The position numbers and the translations under genes were made by a program. A stretch of DNA of 57,521 nucleotides, from NCBI GenBank assembly GCA_964544475.1, contig CAZJBS010000019.1, forward strand, positions 1-57,521, read 5' to 3'. How positions within the stretch are numbered: the stretch's first letter is position 1; each line of letters begins with the position of its first letter. Shown here in pieces: positions 36,706 to 45,442 of the stretch. The DNA comes from CAZJBS01 sp964544475. GTDB lineage: Bacteria > CLD3 > SB21. Under the pieces are notes generated by a model. That model made no database searches. It was not told the DNA's origin and was given only the letters and a program-made list of their open reading frames with translations.

Positions 36706-36719
36706 AATGCCGGCCGGTC

Positions 36720-38192
36720 TCAGCGGACGGCCGAGATCAGTTCGGTCTCGAGGTCCACAATTTCCTTCATTTGATTAAGAAACCAGGGATCGATGAACGA
36801 ATAGCGGTGTATGTCGGCGACGCTGATTCCAAGGCGGAGGGCATCGCGAATGGCGTACACGCGGCGGGCGTTGGGCACGCGGAGTTTTTGAATCGTCTGG
36901 TGCAGGACGTCCTCACGGCTGACCGTGTCCGTGATTTCCGTTCCCACATCATCTTTGCCATCGGCGCCCAGCCCGGAACGGCCGGTTTCGAGCGACCGGA
37001 GGGCCTTTTGGAGGGATTCCTTGAAATTGCGTCCGATGGCCATGGCTTCACCCACCGACTTCATCTGAATGTTCAATGTCGGATCGGACCCGGGGAATTT
37101 TTCAAAATCCCAGCGGGGAATTTTCGTCACGACGTAATCAATCGTGGGCTCAAATGAGGCGGGGGTTTTTCGGGTGATGTCGTTGGGAATCTCGTCCAGG
37201 CTGTATCCGACGGCCAGTTTGGCGGCGATTTTGGCGATGGGAAAGCCGGTGGCCTTGGACGCCAGGGCCGAACTGCGCGAAACGCGCGGGTTCATTTCGA
37301 TGACCATCATGTCGCCATTCGCCGGATTGACGGCAAACTGGATGTTCGAACCGCCCGTGTCCACGCCGATGGTCCGGATGATGCGGATGGCGGCATCGCG
37401 CATTTTTTGATATTCCTTGTCGGTGAGTGTCTGGGCGGGCGCCACGGTGATCGAATCGCCGGTGTGGACGCCCATCGGATCAAAATTCTCGATCGAGCAG
37501 ATGATCACGACATTGTCGCGGCAATCCCGCATGACTTCCAGTTCATACTCTTTCCATCCGATGACCGATTCTTCAACCAGTACTTCGCCAATCGGGCTCG
37601 CGACGAGGGCCTTCACGATGAGGTCGTCGTATTCGTCGACATTGTAGGCGACGGCTCCGCCGGTGCCGCCCAGCGTGAATGACGGGCGGAGGATGATCGG
37701 GTAGTCCAGTTGTTCAACGGCCTTTTTGTCCTCGTTCGCGTCCCTCACAAAAAAGCCCTTTGGCACGCTAAGGCCGATGCCTTCCATGGCTTTCTTGAAC
37801 AGTTCCCGGTCTTCGGCGGTTTGAATGGAATCGTATTTGGCGCCGATCATTTCGACGCCGAATCGTTCGAGCACACCCATTTTGACGAGTTCCACGGCCG
37901 TATTGAGGGCGGTTTGCCCTCCCATGGTCGGCAGCAGGGCGTCGGGCTTTTCGCGCTCGATGATCCTGGCCACGGTCCGGGGTGTGATGGGCTCGATGTA
38001 TACGCGTTCGGCGGTTTCCGGATCGGTCATGATGGTGGCCGGATTGCTGTTGATCAGAATTACGCGATAGCCTTCTTCTTTCAGAGCCCGGCAGGCCTGG
38101 GTTCCGGAGTAGTCGAATTCACAGGATTGGCCGATGACGATCGGCCCGCTCCCAATGACCAGGATGCTGTGAATATCCGGGCGACGTGGCAT
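36720..38192 (-). CDS. carB: carbamoyl phosphate synthase large chain, N-terminal half only
   Basis: CarB makes carbamoyl phosphate for arginine and pyrimidines. A full-length chain is about 1070 residues. This product has 490 and stops after the first ATP-grasp unit and the start of the oligomerisation region. Visible parts are SILVIGSGPIVIGQSCEFDYSG, TMGGQTALNTAVEL, the carboxyphosphate ATP-grasp segment (RPSFTLGGTGGAV, VEESVIGWKEYELEVMRD, MNPRVSRSSALASKATG), and the end ELISAVR. Such split chains occur in some archaea and Aquifex. The second half and carA are not in the window. Its ATG overlaps the topA stop (TGATG), so the two genes are co-translated. Confidence 0.9.
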   Translation of the reverse strand: MPRRPDIHSILVIGSGPIVIGQSCEFDYSGTQACRALKEEGYRVILINSNPATIMTDPETAERVYIEPITPRTVARIIEREKPDALLPTMGGQTALNTAVELVKMGVLERFGVEMIGAKYDSIQTAEDRELFKKAMEGIGLSVPKGFFVRDANEDKKAVEQLDYPIILRPSFTLGGTGGAVAYNVDEYDDLIVKALVASPIGEVLVEESVIGWKEYELEVMRDCRDNVVIICSIENFDPMGVHTGDSITVAPAQTLTDKEYQKMRDAAIRIIRTIGVDTGGSNIQFAVNPANGDMMVIEMNPRVSRSSALASKATGFPIAKIAAKLAVGYSLDEIPNDITRKTPASFEPTIDYVVTKIPRWDFEKFPGSDPTLNIQMKSVGEAMAIGRNFKESLQKALRSLETGRSGLGADGKDDVGTEITDTVSREDVLHQTIQKLRVPNARRVYAIRDALRLGISVADIHRYSFIDPWFLNQMKEIVDLETELISAVR

Positions 38193-40684
38193 CAGGATTC
38201 GTCTTCGTTGAAGCTCACGTTGACATCGGGCATCGGGATGCGTTCGACGGGTTCGGATGGCAGCGGCACCTGTTCGTTGCACGTCATGCAGAGGAGAAAA
38301 TCGCCTTTGCGTTTGCTGGTCTTTTTGACCATAAACGCGGCGTCGCAAGCGGGGCATCGGGTGGCCACAGGCTCGTTCCACGAAACGAAATCGCAGTTGG
38401 GATAGTTGCCGCATCCGTAGAAGTATTTGCCGTACCGGGATTTGCGGCGGATAATCTGGCCGCCGTCTTTCGGGCAGACGACGTCTTTGAGAATGTCATC
38501 CGGGTGCGCTTTGGCGGTCTTGCACGTCGGGTAATTCGAACAGCCGAGGAATTTGCCGCCGCGGCTTGTGCGGACCACCATCGGACTTCCGCAGTTTGGG
38601 CATTTCTCGTCGGTGACTTCCGGTGGCGGGGGCGTTTCGCCGTTCTTCATGACCTTTTTGATATTCTTGCAATCCGGATAACCGGAACAGGCCATGAATT
38701 TGCCGTATCGTCCCCAGCGAATGATCATGGGCTTGCCGCACAGGTCACAGACTTCGTCCGTTTTTTCCTGGAGGGACAACCGGACTTCGTCTTTCTTCGA
38801 TTCCACTTCCTTCATGTTATGGCTGAACGACTTGTAGAAGTCATCCAGCACTTTCTTGTACGTCATGTCGCCGGACTCAATCTTGTCCAGGTCCTCTTCC
38901 ATTTCGGCGGTGAATTTGACATTGAACAATTCGCTGAAATAGTTGGACAGAATCTGATTGACGGATTTGCCCAGATCGGTCGCGAAGAGCTTTCGTTCAC
39001 GCAGTTCGACATATTGCCGTTCGACGATCGTGCTGACCATCATGGCATAGGTGGACGGCCGTCCGATGCCGAGGTTGTCGAGTTCCTTGATGAGGGAGCT
39101 CTCGGTGTACCGGGCGGGGGGTTTGGTGAAATGCTGTTCGGGCAGGAGATCGAGCAACCGCAAAGGATCGTTGACGCGCAGATTGGCCGGCAGCAGGCCG
39201 TTGGCAGCTTCCTCGTCGCCGTTGTCTTCCTTTTTGTCGCCCTCGTCACGGCCTTCCTCGTAGACCTGCAGGAAGCCGCGAAAGGTGATGACCGAGCCGG
39301 TGGCCCGGAAGAGGTATTCGTCGGCCGTGATATCGACGCTCGTCTGGTCCACATCGGCCGGCGTCATCTGGGACGCGACGAAACGATTCCAGATCAGTTC
39401 GTACAACCGCACCTGCTGGGGCGTCAGATATTTGGCGACCTGGCGTGGCGCGTATTTCATGGAGACCGGCCGAATGGCCTCGTGCGCATCCTGGGTGTTG
39501 GCCTTTTTGTTTTTGTATTCGTTGGGCGTGGCGGGCACGTATTCGCGGCCGTAGGAAGAAAACACGTATTCGCGAACCATTTGAATGGCCGATTCGGCCA
39601 CGCGCGTGGAGTCCGTTCTCATGTAGGTGATGAGCCCGGTCAGTCCTTCGTCGCCCAGTTCAATGCCTTCGTACAGCTGTTGGGCGATCATCATGGTGAG
39701 TCGCGGTGAAAAGCCGAGCTTCCGCGAGGCCTCCTGCTGAAGCGAGCTGGTCGTGAAGGGTGGCGATGGATTTCGTTTCGTCTCGCGGACACGGATATCC
39801 TTGATGACGAATTCTTTCTTGCGGATGTCCTCCACATAACTTGAGGCTTCATGCTCGCGTTCGATGACCGGTTTTTTGCCGTCGATGCTGTGGAGGCCCG
39901 CGAGGAAGACGTCCGAGGAGCGTGTTTCCACCTTGGCCCGGATCGACCAGTATTCCTGGCTCACGAACGCATCGATTTCGGCTTCGCGCCGGCAGACCAA
40001 TTGCAGGGCGACGGACTGGACACGACCGGCGGAGGTGCCCTGCCGCAAGACCGACCACAGGAAAGGGCTCACTTTGTAGCCGACGATACGATCCATAACG
40101 CGGCGTGCCTGTTGGGCTTGCACCAGTTTGTTGTCGATGCGTCCTGGGCCGGCCATCGCCTCGGTGACGCCGGCTTTCGTAATTTCATTGAAGAGGACCC
40201 GGCGGATGTTGGGATTGTGTTTTTCAATCTCCCCGGCGATATGCCAGGCAATGGCTTCGCCTTCACGGTCCGGGTCGGTGGCGATAAAGACTTCTTTTGT
40301 GGAGGCGGCGAGCGTTTTCAGTTTCCGGATGACGTCCTGCTTGCCGTCAATGATCCGGTATTCGGGTTTGTACCCATGATCGATGTCGATGCCGAGTTTG
40401 CTCGATGGCAGGTTCTTGATATGTCCGATCGACGCTTCGACGAGGAATCCGGAGCCGAGATACTTGTTGATCGTTTTGGCTTTGGCGGGGCTTTCAACGA
40501 CGACGAGGGATTTTTTGCCGCGCTTGATATCCCCGGCAATTTCGATCTCGATATGTTCTTTGACGGTTTTGGACCGCTTCAATGGCGCGCGCCGGCCGGT
40601 CCGTTTCGGCACGGCTGCTTTGGCTTCCTTCGGCGTCGCTGGGACGGACTTGGCGGCTGATTTCCTGGCGGACTTCTTGGGCAT
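38192..40684 (-). CDS. topA: DNA topoisomerase I (type IA)
   Basis: Relaxes negative supercoils through a transient 5'-phosphotyrosine. The 830-residue chain has an alanine- and lysine-rich N-terminal extension of about 55 residues, then the Toprim region (SLVVVESPAKAKTINKYLG, IATDPDREGEAIAWHI). The catalytic tyrosine is Y354 in LITYMRTDSTRV. Four C-terminal zinc-ribbon motifs follow (CDLCGKPM, CPNCGSPM, CPKDGGQ and CPACDAAF types). The ATG at 40684 follows a good promoter. Housekeeping gene, co-translated with the half carB downstream. Confidence 0.95.
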   Translation of the reverse strand: MPKKSARKSAAKSVPATPKEAKAAVPKRTGRRAPLKRSKTVKEHIEIEIAGDIKRGKKSLVVVESPAKAKTINKYLGSGFLVEASIGHIKNLPSSKLGIDIDHGYKPEYRIIDGKQDVIRKLKTLAASTKEVFIATDPDREGEAIAWHIAGEIEKHNPNIRRVLFNEITKAGVTEAMAGPGRIDNKLVQAQQARRVMDRIVGYKVSPFLWSVLRQGTSAGRVQSVALQLVCRREAEIDAFVSQEYWSIRAKVETRSSDVFLAGLHSIDGKKPVIEREHEASSYVEDIRKKEFVIKDIRVRETKRNPSPPFTTSSLQQEASRKLGFSPRLTMMIAQQLYEGIELGDEGLTGLITYMRTDSTRVAESAIQMVREYVFSSYGREYVPATPNEYKNKKANTQDAHEAIRPVSMKYAPRQVAKYLTPQQVRLYELIWNRFVASQMTPADVDQTSVDITADEYLFRATGSVITFRGFLQVYEEGRDEGDKKEDNGDEEAANGLLPANLRVNDPLRLLDLLPEQHFTKPPARYTESSLIKELDNLGIGRPSTYAMMVSTIVERQYVELRERKLFATDLGKSVNQILSNYFSELFNVKFTAEMEEDLDKIESGDMTYKKVLDDFYKSFSHNMKEVESKKDEVRLSLQEKTDEVCDLCGKPMIIRWGRYGKFMACSGYPDCKNIKKVMKNGETPPPPEVTDEKCPNCGSPMVVRTSRGGKFLGCSNYPTCKTAKAHPDDILKDVVCPKDGGQIIRRKSRYGKYFYGCGNYPNCDFVSWNEPVATRCPACDAAFMVKKTSKRKGDFLLCMTCNEQVPLPSEPVERIPMPDVNVSFNEDES

Positions 40685-40736
40685 TACATCAACTCTCTTA
40701 TGTCATTTTTCTGAAACATTCGATTTTTTTTTTGAG

Positions 40737-40764
40737 AATGTAGATAAAAACCAAGGAAATGCAA
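40737..40764 (-). promoter_or_regulatory. topA promoter candidate
   Basis: Minus strand TTGCAT (40764-40759), 16-base spacer, TACATT (40742-40737), 52 bases before the topA start. Confidence 0.55.
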
Positions 40765-40828
40765 GCATTAAGTGCTCTCATGTCTGCCAACCATTGCTGC
40801 GCGAGTGCGCATGGACGTGATCGCGGTC

Positions 40829-42028
40829 TCAGGTCCGGTGACGAAAAATGGAAACGGCAACCGGAATGGTGAGGCATGTCAGTGCAGAGGCGAAGAAATA
40901 CGGCGAGGCATGTCCGGCCATGTCGTAGATGGTCCCTCCAAAGGTGGGCCCCAACATGCGGGCGAAAGCCGCAAAACTTTGCACGATGCCCAATACGGCG
41001 CCCTGTTCGGTTGGATCGGTCAGCTGGGAAACCAGGCTCATGATATTCGGCGTGAAACAACTGCTGCCAAGGGCAAGGCAGGCTGTCGTCAGCCCGAGGC
41101 CCCACAGGTGGTAGGCCGGCATCCATGTGGAGGCCGGGAATCCAAAGAAACCCACGGCGATCAGGATCGTGCCGATCAATACGAGGCGGCGTTCACCAAA
41201 TAACGCGCTCAGTTTTCCGATCAAGCCTCCCTGGACAATGGCGCTGACGATACCGATCTCAGCGAATACCCAACTCACTTCGGCGGACGACAAATGGAAT
41301 GGAACTTCCTTCACGAAAAGCGGGAGGCTGACAAAAATGTTGGAATAGGCAAGCGTCACGAAAAAGAAAAGCGCCACGATCGGACCCAGCTGAGGCCGGC
41401 GGACCGTGTGGAAAAATCCCCGCCAGTGGAACAGCGGTGTTTGTGTATCATGCCGGCGGTTTTCGACGGGCAGTGATTCGGGCAGAAAATACCAGGCCAG
41501 GACAAGGTTGAGAAGCGACAGACCCGCGGCGATGTACCCTGGCAAAACCAACCGGAACGTTCCAAAGTATTCGGCTGAAAAGACGGCGCTGATCATCGGT
41601 CCGAAGATGAAACCCAGGCCGAAAGCGGCCCCGATCATGCCCATACCTTTGGCGCGGTGTTCCGGGGCGGTCATGTCGGCGATATAGGCCTGAGCCACGG
41701 ACAGGTTCGAATTGGCGATGCCGGCGAGAATTCTCGAAAGGAAGAGCAACGACAGGTCATGGGCCATCGAAAACAACACGTACGCCACGACCGAGCCCAG
41801 AATACTCAACAGGAGAACCGGTCGCCGTCCGAACCGGTCCGACCAACGGCCCAGAACCGGCATCCCGATGAAGGTCATGAAGGAGAAAGCGCTGAGCAAC
41901 AGGCCGATCATCGCGCCGGACGCACCAAACTGCTGGGCATACAGCGGGAGCAGGGGAATGACAATGCCGAAGCTGATCAAGTCGATCACCACCGTCAGGA
42001 ATATGACCAGCAAACGCGAACGAATCAT
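40829..42028 (-). CDS. MFS transporter, TetA-like (DHA1)
   Basis: A 399-residue major-facilitator protein with about 12 membrane segments. The loop 2-3 motif GRWSDRFGRRPVLL and the motif C-like GLGFIFGPMIS are typical of drug:proton antiporters of the TetA/DHA1 group. The substrate is unknown, and a role in resistance should not be inferred from sequence alone. AAAAGGAG stands five bases before the ATG. Divergent from the first sensor kinase, and following no neighbour in an obvious operon. Confidence 0.88.
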   Translation of the reverse strand: MIRSRLLVIFLTVVIDLISFGIVIPLLPLYAQQFGASGAMIGLLLSAFSFMTFIGMPVLGRWSDRFGRRPVLLLSILGSVVAYVLFSMAHDLSLLFLSRILAGIANSNLSVAQAYIADMTAPEHRAKGMGMIGAAFGLGFIFGPMISAVFSAEYFGTFRLVLPGYIAAGLSLLNLVLAWYFLPESLPVENRRHDTQTPLFHWRGFFHTVRRPQLGPIVALFFFVTLAYSNIFVSLPLFVKEVPFHLSSAEVSWVFAEIGIVSAIVQGGLIGKLSALFGERRLVLIGTILIAVGFFGFPASTWMPAYHLWGLGLTTACLALGSSCFTPNIMSLVSQLTDPTEQGAVLGIVQSFAAFARMLGPTFGGTIYDMAGHASPYFFASALTCLTIPVAVSIFRHRT

Positions 42029-42051
42029 GCCGCTCCTTTTTAAAGTTGGCG

Positions 42052-42080
42052 AATGTAGCCATGCGTGGCCCGAACCACAA
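42052..42080 (-). promoter_or_regulatory. possible MFS promoter
   Basis: Minus strand TTGTGG (42080-42075), 17-base spacer, TACATT (42057-42052), 23 bases before the start codon. Confidence 0.45.
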
Positions 42081-42103
42081 GCAAAAAGAGGGAAGCCAAG
42101 GGG

Positions 42104-42132
42104 TTGATTGCCAGTGTCCTTTTTGCTACATT
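42104..42132 (+). promoter_or_regulatory. sigma-70-type promoter for the kinase array
   Basis: TTGATT at 42104-42109, 17-base spacer, TACATT at 42127-42132. It lies downstream of the earliest in-frame ATG at 42065, which supports the later start at 42209. Confidence 0.55.
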
Positions 42133-42208
42133 AGAGCGTCCTCGTCGATGTCTTGCCTGTCTGAAAAGCCGGTTCTCATTCAAAAGATCAAACCCGATTG
42201 GTCCGGTG

Positions 42209-45200
42209 ATGAACATACCCAGCATGCTGATGTGGAGGCGCGTTTCGCCATGGATCCGGTGCAGCCGCCTGATCGTTATTCTGGTGGGCCTTTCGGCGGG
42301 AGATTCCGGGCGAGCGCAGATGATTCGCGGTACGCCATTTCTCAGGAATTACACCGTTCGCGATTACAAAGCCTATCATCAGAACTGGGCGTGCGCCCAG
42401 GATTCGGCCGGCATCATGTACTTCGCCAACAACAACGGTATTCTTGAATTCGACGGTGTCGAATGGGACTTGTGCCCTGTCGCGAACCGTTCCACCGTGC
42501 GCGCCCTCGCCGTCGACGGTGAAAACACGTTGTACGTGGGCGCTCAGGGGGAATTCGGATTGGCCACACGTGACGCCTATGGGCGCCTGGGTTACCGGTC
42601 CCTCCGGGACAGCGTGCCCGACTCTGCCTCCGAATTTGCCGACGTCTGGAGTGTTCATCCCACGTCCGGCGGCGTTTACTTCCGGACCAAGAAATTCATG
42701 TTCCGGTGGTTCGACGATCGCCTGCGTGTGATCAGGAGTCCAACCGCGTTTCATCGTTCGTATCTGATTCGGGACACCGTGTATGTCAACCAGGAGGGTA
42801 TCGGTCTGTGCCGTGTCTCCGGGGACGACGTGGTTTTGTTACCGGGTGGCGGGCGGTTTTCCAAGTCGCAGGTTTATGTTTTGCTGCCGTACGCGGAGAG
42901 CGGCCTCCTGGTGGGCACATCGAAAGAGGGATTCTTTGTGTTTGACGGCGGCCAGTTTCGGGTGTTCCAACCGTCGTCACTGGCATTTTTGGAGGGCGCA
43001 CAAATATACAACGCCACGATGCTGCCGTCCGGTTTGTATGCCGTGGCCACGCTCAATCGTGGTTTGGTGGTTTTGAACGATCGGGGTGAGGTCCTGTCTG
43101 TAGTGGACAAGTCGGCGGGACTTATCAATGAAAAAGTGCACAACGTTTTTGCCGACCGTCAGGGGGCGGTCTGGCTGGCCCTGGACAATGGTCTGTCGCG
43201 CGTGGAGGTGTCATCGCCGTTTTCCATCGTGGGCGAAGAATCGGGCCTGCATGGCAATGTTCAATCGATGGCGCGCTACAACGGGCGGTTGTACGTGGCC
43301 ACCAGCACGGGGCTGTTTCGGGCCGACATTTCGGACGCGGATCGGCCGTCGGCGCCGGTTTTCTCCGTCATCCACCAGCCGGGGACCCAATGCTGGTCGC
43401 TGCTGGCGATCGGCAATTCCCTGTTGTGCGCGAGCAATACCGGCGTTTGGGAGATCCGGGGCGAGACGATTCGCCCGATCGAAAGAGGCACATCTTTTCT
43501 GCTGGAGCGATCGCGACGGGACAGCCAGGTCGTCTACGTGGCCATGAAAGACGGCCTCGGACTGTTGCGAATGGTGCACGGGCGCCTGGCGCATGCGGGA
43601 CGCGTGAAAGGCCTGACGGGCGAGATCCGTGCCATCTTGGAAGACTCGTCCCGTGTATGGCTGGGCAGCAAATACCAGGGCGTGTGGAGCGTGGCGCTGG
43701 CCGGAGGTGTGCATGAAGAATCGGCTTTTGTCCGGTACGATACATCGGACGGCCTGCCGAAGGGCTGGATACGGACATTCCGGGTGGCCGGCCGCCTGAT
43801 ATTGACATCCGAATACGGATTGTTCCGGTTTGACCCGGCGGCAAATCGTTTCATGCCCGATTCAACGTTCGGAACGGATTATGTGGGCCAGGGCGCGGTC
43901 TCACCGCTGTACGAAGACCGTCACGGCTGCGTATGGCTGACGACGGGCCGTGACGTGGCTCGCGCATGGCAAGAAGGCGGAACCTATCGGATTGAGAATT
44001 CGCCCATGCAGCGCATTCCGGAGGAAGCGGAGATCAACGTATTGTACGAAGACGTATCGGAACGCTACTGGATCGGAGGCACGCTGGGACTGATCGGGTT
44101 TGACGGGCGTATGGCGCGCCCGACGGCTCTGCCCGCGTCGACCCGGCTGCGGCGTGCCGCCACGTTGTACCGGGATTCCCTGTTGGCCGTGGACGGATCG
44201 GTCCGTCCGGATCTATCCCATGCCCTCAATGCCGTGAGATTTGAATTTGCGCTACCCGCGTTTGATAATGAGACCGGGAACATGTTTCAGTTCAAACTGG
44301 AAGGGTTTGACACGCACTGGTCGGAATGGACGATCCAGAGTAAGAAGGAATACACGAACTTGCCCGGCGGAGAGTATGTGTTTCGCGTACGGGGTCGTGA
44401 TATTTACGGTCAGGAGGCAGCGACGGCTTCCTTCGGCTTTTCGGTGCATCCGCCCTGGTATTGGAGCTGGCCATCCATCCTGATGTACCTTGGCACGGCC
44501 GGATTGATTCTATACGGCGGTGTGCGCTGGCGGGTGCGATGGCTGGAAGAACAGAACCGGTCGCTCGAAAGCAAAGTGACGGAACGCACGCGCGAATTGC
44601 AGGAGACGCAGGTCCGCCTGATCCATTCTGAAAAAATGGCATCGCTGGGCCAGATGGTGGCCGGCATGGCCCACGAAATCAACAATCCTCTCACGTTTGT
44701 GTATTCCAACCAGGAATTCATCAAAGACCGCGTGGAAAAACTTTTCGTGCTGACCGATGCGCTGGAAAACCAATTGTCCAACGGATCGTCGGGGGACGGA
44801 TCGACGACCATCACCCGGCTTAAGGCGGACATGGAGTATGACCACCTGCGGGAAGATCTGCAGGAGGCCGTCCGGAGTTCGGTTTACGGCAGCCAGCGTA
44901 TCAAGAGTATCGTCGAGAATCTGCGGAGTTTTGCCAATCTGGATGAAAAACCATTTCGTCCCGCGGACCTCAACGCCAACATTGAAGTGATTGTCGATTT
45001 GTTTCTGAAATCGCATGAGGACATTGAATTCGTCCGGGAACTCGGTGACGTTCCACCCATTGACTGCAACCCTGGTGAAATCAACCAGAGCGTGCTCAAC
45101 ATCCTTCGAAACAGCGTGCAGGCGATCGACGAGGCTCGTGCGGAAGGCCAGTTGAGCGGCCGGGGCCGGATCACGATCACAACATCCGTCTCCGACCAGC

Positions 45201-45442
45201 CCGGTGGCCGGTGTGCGCGGTTGTCGGTCCAGGACAATGGCACGGGCATTCCGGGCGATGTGCTGGACAAGGTGTTTGATCCGTTCTTTACGACGCGCAA
45301 GGTCGGCTTTGGCCGCGGTCTCGGTCTGACGGAGGCGTACGGCGTCATCCGGAAACACCGCGGTACCATCGACATTCGCAACCGGAATTCCGGCGGAACG
45401 GAAGCCGTCATCACGATACCCTATGGACTGAGCCATTCATGA
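42209..45442 (+). CDS. beta-propeller sensor histidine kinase (first of three)
   Basis: A 1077-residue two-component sensor. A signal sequence (LIVILVGLSAGDSGRAQ) is followed by an extracytoplasmic region of about 650 residues built from propeller-like repeats (MYFANNNGILEFDGVEW, VWLALDNGLSRVEVSS). A Y_Y_Y domain follows (FQFKLEGFDTHWSEWT), then one membrane span (WPSILMYLGTAGLILYGGV), a coiled coil and the kinase core. The H-box is AHEINNPLTF, the N-box ILRNSVQAI, and the G-boxes DNGTGIP and GFGRGLGLT. Its repeats are more divergent than those of its two neighbours. There is no receiver or helix-turn-helix domain, unlike hybrid HTCS proteins. The stop overlaps the next start (ATGA). Confidence 0.9.
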   Translation: MNIPSMLMWRRVSPWIRCSRLIVILVGLSAGDSGRAQMIRGTPFLRNYTVRDYKAYHQNWACAQDSAGIMYFANNNGILEFDGVEWDLCPVANRSTVRALAVDGENTLYVGAQGEFGLATRDAYGRLGYRSLRDSVPDSASEFADVWSVHPTSGGVYFRTKKFMFRWFDDRLRVIRSPTAFHRSYLIRDTVYVNQEGIGLCRVSGDDVVLLPGGGRFSKSQVYVLLPYAESGLLVGTSKEGFFVFDGGQFRVFQPSSLAFLEGAQIYNATMLPSGLYAVATLNRGLVVLNDRGEVLSVVDKSAGLINEKVHNVFADRQGAVWLALDNGLSRVEVSSPFSIVGEESGLHGNVQSMARYNGRLYVATSTGLFRADISDADRPSAPVFSVIHQPGTQCWSLLAIGNSLLCASNTGVWEIRGETIRPIERGTSFLLERSRRDSQVVYVAMKDGLGLLRMVHGRLAHAGRVKGLTGEIRAILEDSSRVWLGSKYQGVWSVALAGGVHEESAFVRYDTSDGLPKGWIRTFRVAGRLILTSEYGLFRFDPAANRFMPDSTFGTDYVGQGAVSPLYEDRHGCVWLTTGRDVARAWQEGGTYRIENSPMQRIPEEAEINVLYEDVSERYWIGGTLGLIGFDGRMARPTALPASTRLRRAATLYRDSLLAVDGSVRPDLSHALNAVRFEFALPAFDNETGNMFQFKLEGFDTHWSEWTIQSKKEYTNLPGGEYVFRVRGRDIYGQEAATASFGFSVHPPWYWSWPSILMYLGTAGLILYGGVRWRVRWLEEQNRSLESKVTERTRELQETQVRLIHSEKMASLGQMVAGMAHEINNPLTFVYSNQEFIKDRVEKLFVLTDALENQLSNGSSGDGSTTITRLKADMEYDHLREDLQEAVRSSVYGSQRIKSIVENLRSFANLDEKPFRPADLNANIEVIVDLFLKSHEDIEFVRELGDVPPIDCNPGEINQSVLNILRNSVQAIDEARAEGQLSGRGRITITTSVSDQPGGRCARLSVQDNGTGIPGDVLDKVFDPFFTTRKVGFGRGLGLTEAYGVIRKHRGTIDIRNRNSGGTEAVITIPYGLSHS

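Noticed and set aside
38186..39709. 507-codon plus-strand frame opposite topA
   Set aside because: It is phenylalanine- and valine-rich shadow sequence of topoisomerase codons with no ribosome site.
40829..42028. Calling the MFS protein a tetracycline resistance pump
   Set aside because: The motifs fit the wider DHA1 family. Substrate cannot be read from them and no resistance context is present.
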